Positions 1 through 7,422 of a DNA stretch of 26,305 nucleotides are shown here, piece by piece. Source of the stretch: Tepidisphaeraceae bacterium (lineage in GTDB: Bacteria; Planctomycetota; Phycisphaerae; Tepidisphaerales; Tepidisphaeraceae); NCBI GenBank assembly GCA_025450555.1, contig JANWHF010000005.1, positions 1 to 26,305 on the forward strand. The letters are read 5' to 3'. A program made the position numbers and the translations under genes. The notes under the pieces are model-generated. The model ran no database searches, was not told where the DNA came from, and saw only the letters and a program-made list of their open reading frames with translations. The number at the start of each line of letters is the position of its first letter. Position 1 is the stretch's first letter.

Positions 1-2
1 AT

Positions 3-371
3 TCCATTTTCTTTCGAGAAATCGTTCCTCGAAGATACGCTTCGCTGATCGCAGGGCTCATTTCCCTCGCGGTGTTCCTGTTTTTTCTGCCTGATGTCCG
101 AAGATCCGGCATTTCAGGTTCGTGGACGATCCCGATTTTCTTGCTGGTGGTGGGACTGACCCAATTGATTGACAGCGCCGTCCGCTTTGCATCGCGAGCA
201 CGAACTAAAGTTCGCAACAATCGCTTCCTGGCCAACTGCTGCGTCCACTGCGGCTACGAACTTAAAGGCAGCAACTCGCCGCGCTGCCCCGAATGCGGCG
301 CCTGGCATGGCCGAATGCCCGCCAGAGCCTGGATGCGGCTCTCGCGCGAGCAAAGTGCCTCGAAGCACTAA
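3..371 (+). CDS. C-terminal part of a membrane protein with a CxxC zinc ribbon (5'-truncated by window edge)
   Basis: The reading frame is open from the first complete codon to the TAA at 369-371, so the gene begins outside the window; a GTG at 72 is possible but would cut the first hydrophobic stretch. Two hydrophobic segments are visible (around nt 39-92 and 126-170), followed by a basic linker and a zinc-ribbon motif CVHCGYELKG...CPECG at about nt 235-300. This CGY-L-G/CPECG ribbon is a recurrent ending in planctomycete membrane proteins of unknown function. The layout suggests a small membrane protein with a cytoplasmic zinc ribbon. It is convergent with the next gene, whose stop codon lies directly after its own. 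Function unknown; that it is coding is fairly secure because of the ribbon. Confidence 0.7.
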   Translation, partial: SIFFREIVPRRYASLIAGLISLAVFLFFLPDVRRSGISGSWTIPIFLLVVGLTQLIDSAVRFASRARTKVRNNRFLANCCVHCGYELKGSNSPRCPECGAWHGRMPARAWMRLSREQSASKH

Positions 372-863
372 CTACTGGTCGGTCTCCGGCGGCGTCAGTG
401 GCTTTTGGCCGCAGAAGAGGGAGGCGGCTTTGGCGGGGGCGTGAGAGACGACGATTTCGTCCTCATCCTGTTCATCAGCCGAGGCTGGCGCGAAGTCGTG
501 ATCTTGCCTGACCGGAATCGATGCGCCGCCGGAAGTGACTTTGCAGCCGAGCCATGTGCTGCCCAGCCCGTGAGGCTGAGTTGTGGAAACTGGAAGCACT
601 TGGGCCTTGGGGGGTTCCGGTTTCGTCGGCTGTGGCTGAGGCGCTGGCGCTTCTTCAACTTCCTGTCCCATCAGGCGAAGCAACTGTGTGCGCGTGATAG
701 TCTCTTCCGCGCCGATCGTCAAGCCTTTTTCCTTGGCGAGTGATCGTGCGGCCGGTTCGGAGCGCTCGGTCCAGAGCATGCCGGATTCGCTGTCGTGAAT
801 GGCATACACGTAGACCGTTCCGTGCGCCCCCTGCACTTCATACAGTGTTGCTTTCGACCCCAT
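372..863 (-). CDS. hypothetical protein with proline-rich middle
   Basis: A 163-aa protein of unknown function. The start ATG (861-863 on the complement) has a GGGAG Shine-Dalgarno 5 nt upstream, which supports this start. The first about 70 residues look like a small folded domain (VQGAHGTVYVYAIHDSESG, then an Ala/Glu-rich helix and a TRTQLLRLMG segment), followed by a Pro/Glu/Gln linker (EEAPAPQPQPTKPEPP) and a polar acidic tail (DEQDEDEIVV). No signal peptide or membrane segment is seen, so it is probably cytoplasmic. Its stop abuts the stop of the convergent upstream gene. I do not recognise the family. It could be a lineage-restricted protein; the SD and frame make it better than the overlapping plus-strand frames. 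Confidence 0.6.
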   Translation of the reverse strand: MGSKATLYEVQGAHGTVYVYAIHDSESGMLWTERSEPAARSLAKEKGLTIGAEETITRTQLLRLMGQEVEEAPAPQPQPTKPEPPKAQVLPVSTTQPHGLGSTWLGCKVTSGGASIPVRQDHDFAPASADEQDEDEIVVSHAPAKAASLFCGQKPLTPPETDQ

Positions 864-1057
864 GATGGCTCCCGGAAACAGTGGCAGTGCCCGAGTCGTT
901 CTGCCGCAAAAAGCGGGCCGGACCGGAATGCCCGATTCAGGCCCATTCCTGCATCAGCCGCATTTCAGAAGTGAAATCCAGAGCCCTGGAGGATTTCAGA
1001 ACCGAAACAGCCTTGAGCTTAACTCCGCTCCAGCTCCCATACCGGCGATGCACCTCC

Positions 1058-1063
1058 ATTATA
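1058..1063 (-). promoter_or_regulatory. candidate -10 box for the 372-863 gene
   Basis: The complement reads TATAAT, a perfect -10 hexamer, about 195 nt upstream of the start at 863 and just downstream of the terminator of the beta-helix gene. No convincing -35 is present 16-18 nt upstream. The rest of 864-1057 holds no gene that I can support; it would be a leader of roughly 190 nt. Confidence 0.4.
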
Positions 1064-1074
1064 CCCAGTTGCGC

Positions 1075-1103
1075 AAAAAAACGCCGCCCGTTTCCGGGCG
1101 GCG
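1075..1103 (-). terminator. intrinsic terminator of the beta-helix gene
   Basis: On the complement a perfect 9-bp GC stem (CGCCGCCCG / CGGGCGGCG, arms 1095-1103 and 1082-1090) with a 4-nt loop is followed directly by seven T (1081-1075). It lies about 80 nt after the stop codon of the minus-strand gene ending at 1186. Confidence 0.9.
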
Positions 1104-1185
1104 CTCAAAAATCAACCAAATTTGCGATCCGCTTCCAAGCCCTCAGTCGCAGGCACATAAGCCTTTGGCTTGCAAGAAGCAGCGG

Positions 1186-4100
1186 TCAGATGCGAACTTC
1201 GCCGAAGTTGACACCTGTAAGGTTCTGTCCGGCGGACAGAGTAATGACTTTGCCGCTGCCGTTGGTCTGTTTCCAGCCGCTGGCAGTGGTGGCACGAATC
1301 ACATAAGTGCCTGCCTTCAAACCGCTGAAGGCATAAGTTCCATACTTGTTGGCGATAATCTCCGTGTCGCCGGCATCATATCGCCCGTCATTGTTGGCAT
1401 CGATATAGACGCCCCACGAAGGCGAGCTGACTTCGCCGCTGTTCCAGACGCCGTTGGCATTGGTGTCATAGAAGAAGGTGCCGGAGATCGAACCCGTGGC
1501 GGTCGAGGTGGTTACCGTTCCGTGGTATTCGCCGAAGTTGACGCCGGCCACATTTTGCCCGGACGACAAGGTGATGACCTGAGCTCCGCCGTTTGCCGGC
1601 GAAGTCTGAGTCCATCCAGAGGCAGTCGTTCCGCGAATGACGTAAGTGCCGGCGGCCAGGCCGCTGAAGGTAAATGCGCCGTTGGAGCCGGCGATGACTT
1701 CCTTGTCGCCGTAGTCATAGCGACCATCATTATTCATGTCGACGTACACGCCCCACGAAGGTGACGCAGGCTCTCCGTAGTTCCAAACGCCATTGTGATT
1801 GGAATCATAGAAGAAGGTGCCGGAAATCGACCCCTTTGCAGTAGTCGACGTGCTGCCGGCGACGGTTCCCTTGAATTCACCGAAATTCTCGCCGGTGACG
1901 TTCTGCCCTGCGGCCAGGGTGACCACTTGTGCAGCGCCATTGGCCGGCGAGGTCTGGGTCCAACCCGAAGCGGTAGTGCCTCGAATCACATATGTGCCGG
2001 CCGCAAGACCGGTGAAGCTGTAGGCGCCATTTGATCCAGCGACGATTTCCTTGTCGCCGGAGTCGTAACGGCCATCGTTGTTGGCATCGATATAGACGCC
2101 CCATGATGGCGAGGCGGGTTCGCCATAGTTCCAGACGCCGTTCTGGTTGGAGTCATAGAAGAAGGTGCCGGAGATGGAACCCTTGGCCGAAGTCGAGGTG
2201 CTGCCGGCGATGGTTCCGTGGTATTCACCGAAGTTCTCGCCGGTCACCTTTTGGCCCGCGGCGAGCGTGATGACATACGCACCACCATTGGCGGGCGAGG
2301 TCTGAGTCCAGCCCGACGCGGTCGTGCCGCGGATCACGTATTTGCCAGCAGCGAGGCCGGTAAAGGTGAAGGCGCCATTTGAACCGGCGATGATTTCCTT
2401 GTCGCCGGAGTCGTAGCGGCCATCATTGTTGGCGTCGATGTAGACACCCCAGGAGGGCGACGCAGGTTCACCATAATTCCAAACGCCATTTGCATTGGAA
2501 TCCAGGAAGAAGGTACCCGAGATTGAGCCGGCGCCTCCGCTGGAATCCGGTTGGCTCTGAGCGGGCGGTGCCGATGCAGTCGAACTGGAACCGCTGCTGA
2601 TGCTTCCGGCGCCGCCGGAGCCGGAATTGCTGTAATAGCTCCCGCCACTGGTCAAAACGACTTGGCCGGACACGGCGTTGTTGTGGATAGAGGTGCCGTA
2701 CCAATCACCTTTCTGATTGGTGTTGATGGCGAACTGCGACCCACTGAGCGTGTTGCTATAGATGCTGTTGTATCGGCAGGTGTAGTTCAACTTGAGGGCC
2801 GAATCCACATTAGAAACGGCGTTGTTGTGGATGTTGTAGCTGCTGGAGTTGTTGTCCAGGAAGATACCGGTGCTGCCATACCCACCGCTGTGGAAGCTGT
2901 AGATCGTGTTGTAGGCGATCTCCGTTCCACCGCCGTTGGTGTTCACGTCATAGATTCCACCGGCTTCGGTGGTCTGAAGACCGATCGCGCTGATGGAATT
3001 GTTAGTGATCGAAAGTCCCGAGCCCTGATGCTGAATTCCATCGCGGCCGGCGTTGTAGATCGTGTTGTGGCTGATGGTCACGCCACTTGTCTTGACGCGA
3101 ATGGCCGCGGCATCCGAAGCGCTGTAATCGGTGTCACGCACGGTGTTGTTGCTGATGACCGATCCGTATCCGGTCACGTAGACGCCATCGCCGGCGCTGT
3201 AGGCCACCGTGCTGTTTTCGAGGACATCGTAGGACCCGGCAAGAACGATTCCCAAATTGGTTGGCTCGCTCCAACCGTTTACGTTCATGAGGAATTGGCC
3301 GGTGTAGTAGGCGCCGATGTGGTTGATGACGTCGTGACTCGAGGACGAGCTGGTGTTAATCGTCGAAGCAAAGATGTTGAGATTCTGAACGGTGATGTAG
3401 CTGTTGCCGCTCAGATCAAAGGCGTAGAGCCGATGCTTCGCTTCGATATCATGATACGCGGGGTTGTCGCTGCTGGGCGTGCGGACATAGAGCTTCCCGC
3501 CCGAGTTGTACCATTCGCCGGCGCTGTCCAGCGCTTTGAAAGTTCCGGTCAGGTAATAGGCATTGCCCGCTTTGGGCAATTCGTAGCTGTCCAGCGGCTG
3601 ATAGTTGAACGTCAGCCAGCCATTACCGGAATTCGTCACAGTTCCGGTCTGCGCAATCCAGGCTTCACCCGGGGCAATATGAATCGTCGCGCCATCCCAA
3701 TAGCCCGAAGATTGTGTGAGGGCCGAGTCATAAATCGTCGCTGTCGAACCGCTGAGCCTGACGCTTTGCGCGTGGGCGAGCGTCGGATGAGAAGGATCGA
3801 GGCTGGTGTTGGGCCAGCGGGCGTAATTGATCATTTGCCCGTCGACAAAGACCTGATCATTACCAGTGCCCAGTGACCAGGGCATGCTGGCATCGTAAAT
3901 TGAATTTCCGTAAGAGGACCAGCCGGTAATTGGATCAGCGCCGCTGACGGTGACGCTTTCGCCGTTATAGGCTTGAAAGGTGATCGGCGCGGACGACGTT
4001 CCGGAATTAACCGGGTTCACCGTTTCGTGGTAAGTGCCACCACGAATATCGACCACGTCGCCGGCCCTGGCGATGTTGGCCGCGTGTTGAATGGTCTTAA

Positions 4101-4353
4101 ACGGCGCGCTGACCGAGCCGGGATTGCTGTCCGAGCCGTTGGTCGCGACAAAATAGGTTGACGAAAGTAAGGTTCGATTCTCCAGAACTTCAACGGCTCC
4201 AGCGGCGGCCTGTCGAATGCAAGCTGCTGCACTCTTTGATTTGCCGGACCACCCTTTAAAAGCCAGTTGAAGCCCTCGACTAATGATTCCCTCGCAGGTT
4301 TGTACGAACGAATCAACAACAAGACCCTTCCCGCGGGGGAAACGGTGGGGCAT
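1186..4353 (-). CDS. exported right-handed beta-helix protein with four C-terminal Cna_B/SdrD_B-like repeats
   Basis: A 1055-aa surface or secreted protein. The frame is open to 4545, but the ATG at 4353 has a GGAGGG Shine-Dalgarno 4 nt upstream and removes an unlikely Arg-rich leader, so I chose it. Residues 57-65 read LENRTLLSS, a variant of the planctomycete LEPR-XLL export-associated motif. Next comes YFVATNGSDSNPG with APFKTIQHAANIA, the usual opening of a DUF1565/pectate-lyase-like beta-helix, and then many short Asn/Ser/Gly coils to about residue 570. A Ser/Gly linker leads to four repeats starting GSISGTFF at residues 609, 725, 841 and 954, each with an NNDGRYD Asp-rich loop (possible calcium site) and a closing NFGE. 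The protein ends just after the fourth NFGE; there is no sorting anchor. Beta-helix proteins of this type are often polysaccharide lyases or adhesins; no catalytic residues can be assigned. A terminator follows at 1075-1103. Confidence 0.88.
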   Translation of the reverse strand: MPHRFPRGKGLVVDSFVQTCEGIISRGLQLAFKGWSGKSKSAAACIRQAAAGAVEVLENRTLLSSTYFVATNGSDSNPGSVSAPFKTIQHAANIARAGDVVDIRGGTYHETVNPVNSGTSSAPITFQAYNGESVTVSGADPITGWSSYGNSIYDASMPWSLGTGNDQVFVDGQMINYARWPNTSLDPSHPTLAHAQSVRLSGSTATIYDSALTQSSGYWDGATIHIAPGEAWIAQTGTVTNSGNGWLTFNYQPLDSYELPKAGNAYYLTGTFKALDSAGEWYNSGGKLYVRTPSSDNPAYHDIEAKHRLYAFDLSGNSYITVQNLNIFASTINTSSSSSHDVINHIGAYYTGQFLMNVNGWSEPTNLGIVLAGSYDVLENSTVAYSAGDGVYVTGYGSVISNNTVRDTDYSASDAAAIRVKTSGVTISHNTIYNAGRDGIQHQGSGLSITNNSISAIGLQTTEAGGIYDVNTNGGGTEIAYNTIYSFHSGGYGSTGIFLDNNSSSYNIHNNAVSNVDSALKLNYTCRYNSIYSNTLSGSQFAINTNQKGDWYGTSIHNNAVSGQVVLTSGGSYYSNSGSGGAGSISSGSSSTASAPPAQSQPDSSGGAGSISGTFFLDSNANGVWNYGEPASPSWGVYIDANNDGRYDSGDKEIIAGSNGAFTFTGLAAGKYVIRGTTASGWTQTSPANGGAYVITLAAGQKVTGENFGEYHGTIAGSTSTSAKGSISGTFFYDSNQNGVWNYGEPASPSWGVYIDANNDGRYDSGDKEIVAGSNGAYSFTGLAAGTYVIRGTTASGWTQTSPANGAAQVVTLAAGQNVTGENFGEFKGTVAGSTSTTAKGSISGTFFYDSNHNGVWNYGEPASPSWGVYVDMNNDGRYDYGDKEVIAGSNGAFTFSGLAAGTYVIRGTTASGWTQTSPANGGAQVITLSSGQNVAGVNFGEYHGTVTTSTATGSISGTFFYDTNANGVWNSGEVSSPSWGVYIDANNDGRYDAGDTEIIANKYGTYAFSGLKAGTYVIRATTASGWKQTNGSGKVITLSAGQNLTGVNFGEVRI
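1189..2529 (-). repeat. four tandem in-gene repeats (348, 348, 339 bp spacing)
   Basis: The codons for GSISGTFF end at 2529, 2181, 1833 and 1494, giving periods of 348, 348 and 339 bp (116, 116, 113 aa); the fourth unit is slightly shortened and ends at the stop codon. Units one to three are nearly identical in protein (for example NYGEPASPSWGVY, then DANNDGRYDSGDKE in units one and two, and TTASGWTQTSPANG) and very similar in DNA. The fourth is more divergent (NSGEVSSPSWG, TASGWKQT). The long near-identity makes copy-number change by recombination, and collapse in short-read assemblies, likely. Confidence 0.92.
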
Positions 4354-4729
4354 TACGCCCTCCTTTCCGGAGAAAGCCGCATCAAGCGGCGGACAACACT
4401 GAAAAATATTCGCGCTAGAGCGACGTCGGCATCGGGCTCGCCAAGCGAACTCACCCATTAGGGGCGCAGCGCTATTGGCCCTGTCGGTACGTCGCAAAAT
4501 TGCAAATACAACAACCCTCGCGGAGCGAGGTGCGCGGCCCGTCATGTCCTATCACAAACCCCGTGGACCATGACATGCGGCGATGATCGCCGCCCCGAAG
4601 CCAGCCAACTCCTGATCCGGCCAGCCCCAGGAAATCCGGGACATGTAGCGAAGCTGTGTTACGACCCACAGACGCGGCCATGCCCAAGGACCGCATAACA
4701 TCTGCCCACCTCCGTGTGGGTTGAGCGGG

Positions 4730-4757
4730 ACTATATGGAGTGATGTTTGTGCTTCAA
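4730..4757 (-). promoter_or_regulatory. candidate sigma-70-type promoter for the beta-helix gene
   Basis: On the complement TTGAAG (4757-4752) and TATAGT (4735-4730) are separated by 16 nt, each matching the consensus at four or five of six positions. It would give a leader of about 370 nt before the start at 4353, which is long and lowers confidence. Confidence 0.4.
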
Positions 4758-4784
4758 GACAAAATGCAACAGAAAACAAAAAAA

Positions 4785-4805
4785 ATTTCATTTGACAAAT
4801 GAAAT
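4785..4805. repeat. perfect AT-rich inverted repeat
   Basis: ATTTCATTT (4785-4793), GAC, AAATGAAAT (4797-4805): a 9-bp perfect inverted repeat with a 3-nt centre. On the complement it is followed by a run of eight T, so it resembles an AT-rich terminator read leftwards, yet no gene with a supported start lies upstream in that direction. It may instead be an operator for the promoter at 4730-4757 or a relic of a rearrangement. Confidence 0.55.
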
Positions 4806-4862
4806 GGTGGGGGACATTTCCCTCCAAATCATCCATCTTCGCATTTCCTGCCGAATCCCTGA

Positions 4863-5315
4863 GCACTTGTCAGGAATTTGCTGAAAGAATGGGAAACAAA
4901 GGTTTTTTGGACAATACTCCACGCGGGGCCGCCCTTTGGTTCATGGAGCGATCACCTCGATGAATGGGGACCATTGCAAAGGCCCGATACGCTCTTGCTG
5001 CGTTACGAGCAATTAGTCGCGCAGCCGGAGGAACAAATTGCACGAATCGCTCATTTCCTCGAGATTCGGCCGCTTCGTCTCGGGAAAAATGACTTCGATG
5101 CGCTGCATAGGCTCGAGCCGCGCTTTTTCCGCGAAGGATCCAATGCGCCGCCGCCAATGTTCGATGACGCAGAAGAGTCATTTTTCTGGTTGATGCATGG
5201 CTCCTGGATGTCTCGGCTGGGTTACGCGTCGCTCGACGCCGTGGCGACGCCCGCATCACAAGGCACTCGCTGGTCTTTAGTCGCCCTATCCGCGCAAGCA
5301 TCGCGGCGACATTGA
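4863..5315 (+). pseudogene. sulfotransferase, 5'-truncated remnant
   Basis: The frame encodes only the C-terminal third to half of a sulfotransferase-family protein: PPFGSWSDHLDEW followed by LLLRYEQLVAQPEEQIARI and AHFLEIRPL. These match the family pattern of an FGSWSDH motif, a LLRYEDL strand and the following helix that contact PAPS and dimer partners. The N-terminal P-loop-like PAPS-binding site (K-x-G-T-T/S) and the region up to FGSWSDH are absent: an in-frame TGA at 4860-4862 closes the frame, and no plus-strand frame upstream continues it. A TTG at 4878 could start a 145-aa peptide, but no Shine-Dalgarno supports it. It therefore cannot be an active sulfotransferase. The C-terminal tail (about 40 aa) is not family-like. 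An alternative is a truncated gene expressed as a non-catalytic protein, which I consider unlikely. Confidence 0.7.
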
Positions 5316-5392
5316 CGCTTCTTGCAGCGGCGATTCACAGCGAGTAAATTCTTCGCCTTGCGCCACGACAAACCGTCGCGGCGACAGCTGCG

Positions 5393-5398
5393 TATAAT
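5393..5398 (+). promoter_or_regulatory. candidate -10 box of rpmE
   Basis: TATAAT lies 68 nt upstream of the rpmE ATG. No good -35 is visible at the proper distance. The placement in the gap between a pseudogene and a ribosomal-protein gene fits a promoter. Confidence 0.45.
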
Positions 5399-5466
5399 AT
5401 CTGGATCAACGTGCTGGACTGACGTTCTGCCATGTGAGGCAAACGCACGTTCCAGCCAAAGGAGTA

Positions 5467-5715
5467 ATGGCCGTGAAAGAAAAAGTTCATCCTCGTTATC
5501 AAACTTGTACGGTTCACTGTGCTTGTGGCAACACCTTCACAACGCGCAGCACCTTGTCCCGGATCAATGTCGATATTTGCAGCAATTGCCACCCGTTTTT
5601 CACCGGAAAGCAGAAATTTGTGGACACTGCCGGCCGCCTTGAGCGGTTCAGCAAGAAGTTTGGCGGGACCTACAGCTTCCAGAAGAGTGCCGCTCCCGCA
5701 GCGGCCAAGAAATAA
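5467..5715 (+). CDS. rpmE: 50S ribosomal protein bL31
   Basis: An 82-aa bL31 protein of the large ribosomal subunit. The sequence has the family signature: VHPRYQ near the N-terminus, CACGNTFTTRSTL, then INVDICSNCHPFFTGKQK and FVDTAGRLERF. Cysteines 18, 20, 38 and 41 are kept, so this is the zinc-binding (C+) form. The start is not fully settled. The ATG at 5467 lies only 2 nt behind GGAG (5461-5464), whereas a GTG at 5473 sits 8 nt behind it and would give MKEKVHPRYQ, the length usual for the family. I list the ATG. A short Ala/Lys tail (AAPAAAKK) extends past the usual end. A strong terminator follows, so it is probably monocistronic. Confidence 0.95.
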   Translation: MAVKEKVHPRYQTCTVHCACGNTFTTRSTLSRINVDICSNCHPFFTGKQKFVDTAGRLERFSKKFGGTYSFQKSAAPAAAKK

Positions 5716-5736
5716 GTCGATATTGCAGTTTTTCAG

Positions 5737-5793
5737 CGCCGCCGGTCCATTGAGCCCCCGTCAAAGCCTTTCGGACCGGCGGCGTTCTTTTTT
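5737..5793 (+). terminator. intrinsic terminator of rpmE
   Basis: A perfect 12-bp stem CGCCGCCGGTCC (5737-5748) with GGACCGGCGGCG (5773-5784), a 24-nt loop, and then TTCTTTTTT. It lies 21 nt after the rpmE stop. Confidence 0.9.
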
Positions 5794-5827
5794 ACGCTCT
5801 GCACGGTATTTGCGTTTCGCAGGCGTA

Positions 5828-6442
5828 ATGTTAAACGCGAACAGCACACGATCTTTCGCCGTCTTCGTATTGATGGCGGCGATAGTCGCATCATTTCTCT
5901 GCTCCTGCCAAAGTGCCGAGCCCTATCGAATTGCATCGGCCCAGCCCGCTAGCGCGCAGATGCCCGGGATGACGCGATTGGCGCTTTTTGCGCCCGCCAA
6001 AGCATTGGTTGAAGTTCCAGTGGGGTGGACTGCCGACCCTTTGAAATCAAATTCTCGCCACGTGCATGAGACGTGGCTAAGCCCTTCCCATAACACGGCT
6101 TACGGCGTCATTCTCATGTACCTGCCTTGGCCGGCCGGTCCTGATTTGACGCTGTGGGGTTTCATGAATCACTTGCGCGAATCGGAAGGCAGCGCCCGCT
6201 TGCTGAGCAAGCAGTGGGACGACAAGCTGCCGGGCTATCGATTTGTAGCAGAGGGCGGAATATATAAGATCCGAGTCAACTTGATTGTGCGGGGAAATGC
6301 GGCCTGGGCGGTTTATGCGGGCACGCGGCTCGATCATCCTGTCGCTAAAAATGAGCTTGAAGTGGCTGAGAGAGCGCGTGATGATACGCGCGTGGGTTAT
6401 ATTGAAGCGGCGGAAAAGGCTGCTGTCGCTCAAAGACAGTAA
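5828..6442 (+). CDS. putative lipoprotein of unknown function, first of a tandem pair
   Basis: A 204-aa protein. The ATG at 5828 is chosen because it places a short n-region, a hydrophobic stretch (FAVFVLMAAIVASFL) and a Cys (LCSC, C27) as a lipoprotein signal; longer upstream extensions overlap rpmE and its terminator. The mature part carries YGVILMYLPWP, LLSKQWDDKLPGY and AAWAVYAGTRLDHP. Equivalent segments occur in the next gene (CGVIYVHMPLP, LVKEWTDELGRPW, SAWLVYFGYKVNRP), so the two are paralogs from an old tandem duplication. The order suggests a small alpha/beta domain exposed on the periplasmic or outer face. I do not recognise the family. The Shine-Dalgarno is weak (GCAGG). It may be transcribed by leakage past the rpmE terminator or by its own unseen promoter. 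Confidence 0.75.
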   Translation: MLNANSTRSFAVFVLMAAIVASFLCSCQSAEPYRIASAQPASAQMPGMTRLALFAPAKALVEVPVGWTADPLKSNSRHVHETWLSPSHNTAYGVILMYLPWPAGPDLTLWGFMNHLRESEGSARLLSKQWDDKLPGYRFVAEGGIYKIRVNLIVRGNAAWAVYAGTRLDHPVAKNELEVAERARDDTRVGYIEAAEKAAVAQRQ

Positions 6443-6741
6443 TGAACAAGCCGGTCGCTGGCTTCGTTTAACAACAATGACAGTGTGGGATTGATTTGAC
6501 CTTCCTGGGCTGGATGGGCTTCCAGTCCAAACTGTAATGGTCAATTCAGCTAGGCAGGACCGGGTGGCCGTTTGCGCCTGGGACTTAAGTTCTGCTGTTG
6601 TGAATTTCCTGATGGCCGATGCCTTTTGGAGTCCTCCAAAGCAGCGCTTTCCCGGTCGATCTGGCCGATAAAGTTTTAAACAATCGCTGTCGCCCTCGGG
6701 TTGAGAAGCGACAAGCGACGTCGGCTACGCTGGGAGCAGTT

Positions 6742-7422
6742 ATGGGCGTTGCACGGGGTCTTGGGCATAGTCGTATCAGTCCTTGTATCCAGAAGCTGTC
6801 GGTTGCAGCGCAACTGATGGGATTGTCGCTCGTCCTTGGCTTGATGACCGGCTGCCAAACCACGCGAACCGTTTCTAACGCCGACTTAATCGACCATCAG
6901 TTGCGCTTGGATTTCTCGGGTCTAAAGACGATCCAGACGATTGAGCCGCTGCATGTGACCTGTTCACTGCCCGAGCGTTGGCACCCTCTGCCTCTCCAGG
7001 AAACTGGCCTTTACAATCATCAGCAGTGGAAATCGCCGACCGGTTATACGGGTTGCGGCGTCATTTACGTTCACATGCCGCTGCCTCTGAGCGCCAAAGC
7101 TCTGGTCTGGTTTGCCAAACTCCAATATGCCAAGGACAGCAATGGGGGCCGCCTTGTGAAGGAATGGACCGATGAACTCGGCCGTCCCTGGTTTGAAGGC
7201 GAAAACAATAAATATCACGTCCGCGGTTATGTCGAAGTGGATGGATTCAGCGCCTGGCTGGTCTATTTCGGCTATAAAGTGAATCGCCCCATCAATACCG
7301 CCGAACTCGGCATCGCCGCCCGCTGCATCGAAACAGTGGTGCCGATGACCGGCGAAAGGCATCCTTCCCACTCAAGTATCGCGGAAGTCGTGAACCCGAA
7401 TCATTCGCACGTCCCCAGCTGA
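6742..7422 (+). CDS. putative lipoprotein of unknown function, second of a tandem pair
   Basis: A 226-aa paralog of the gene before it. The ATG at 6742 has GGGAG 5 nt upstream. The signal is long: a basic n-region, a hydrophobic core LMGLSLVLGLM, and a TGC lipobox (C38), followed by QTTRTVSNAD. Shared segments with the neighbour cover about residues 130-215 (GVIYVHMPLPLSAKALVWF, VKEWTDELG, SAWLVYFGYKV, AELGIAARC). No enzyme motif is seen. The preceding 299-bp gap holds only weak hairpins (for instance AAGCC/GGCTT at 6448-6464) and no clear promoter. Presumably a lineage-specific envelope protein. Confidence 0.75.
   Translation: MGVARGLGHSRISPCIQKLSVAAQLMGLSLVLGLMTGCQTTRTVSNADLIDHQLRLDFSGLKTIQTIEPLHVTCSLPERWHPLPLQETGLYNHQQWKSPTGYTGCGVIYVHMPLPLSAKALVWFAKLQYAKDSNGGRLVKEWTDELGRPWFEGENNKYHVRGYVEVDGFSAWLVYFGYKVNRPINTAELGIAARCIETVVPMTGERHPSHSSIAEVVNPNHSHVPS

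Larger units (their letters stand above)
4354..4862. other. gene-free region between the beta-helix gene and the sulfotransferase remnant
   Basis: About 510 bp with no supportable coding frame. It contains the Shine-Dalgarno of the minus-strand gene, a small perfect hairpin (CCTCGC-GGA-GCGAGG near 4513-4527), a minus-strand promoter candidate (4730-4757) and a perfect AT-rich hairpin (4785-4805). The 4740-4810 stretch is clearly more AT-rich than its surroundings. No remains of the missing 5' half of the sulfotransferase are recognisable in any frame. Confidence 0.6.

Noticed and set aside
862..1764. A 300-aa plus-strand frame running over the terminator and the Cna_B-like repeats
   Set aside because: It crosses a strong opposite-strand terminator and its repeats only mirror those of the real gene.
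2551..3876. A 441-aa open frame on the plus strand opposite the beta-helix gene
   Set aside because: It is low-complexity (Val/Ala/Gly/Asp/Arg), has no domain, and mirrors a gene with clear repeats, Shine-Dalgarno and terminator. A shadow of codon bias.
4354..4545. A 64-residue N-terminal extension of the beta-helix protein
   Set aside because: It is rich in Arg and lacks a Shine-Dalgarno, while the ATG at 4353 has GGAGGG at good spacing.
4792..4820. TTGACA at 4792-4797 as a plus-strand promoter for the sulfotransferase remnant
   Set aside because: No -10-like hexamer at 16-19 nt; the hexamer is part of the palindrome centre.
4870..5301. A 143-aa minus-strand frame opposite the sulfotransferase remnant
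   Set aside because: Arg/Ala-rich without domain; the plus frame matches a known family.
5519..5827. Upstream extension of the first lipoprotein through rpmE
   Set aside because: It would read through rpmE and its terminator in another frame and bury the signal peptide.
6448..6544. Small hairpins in the gap between the two lipoprotein genes as a terminator
   Set aside because: Stems are short or mismatched (AAGCC/GGCTT; a TTGACC/GGTCAA pair 40 nt apart) and no T-tract follows.
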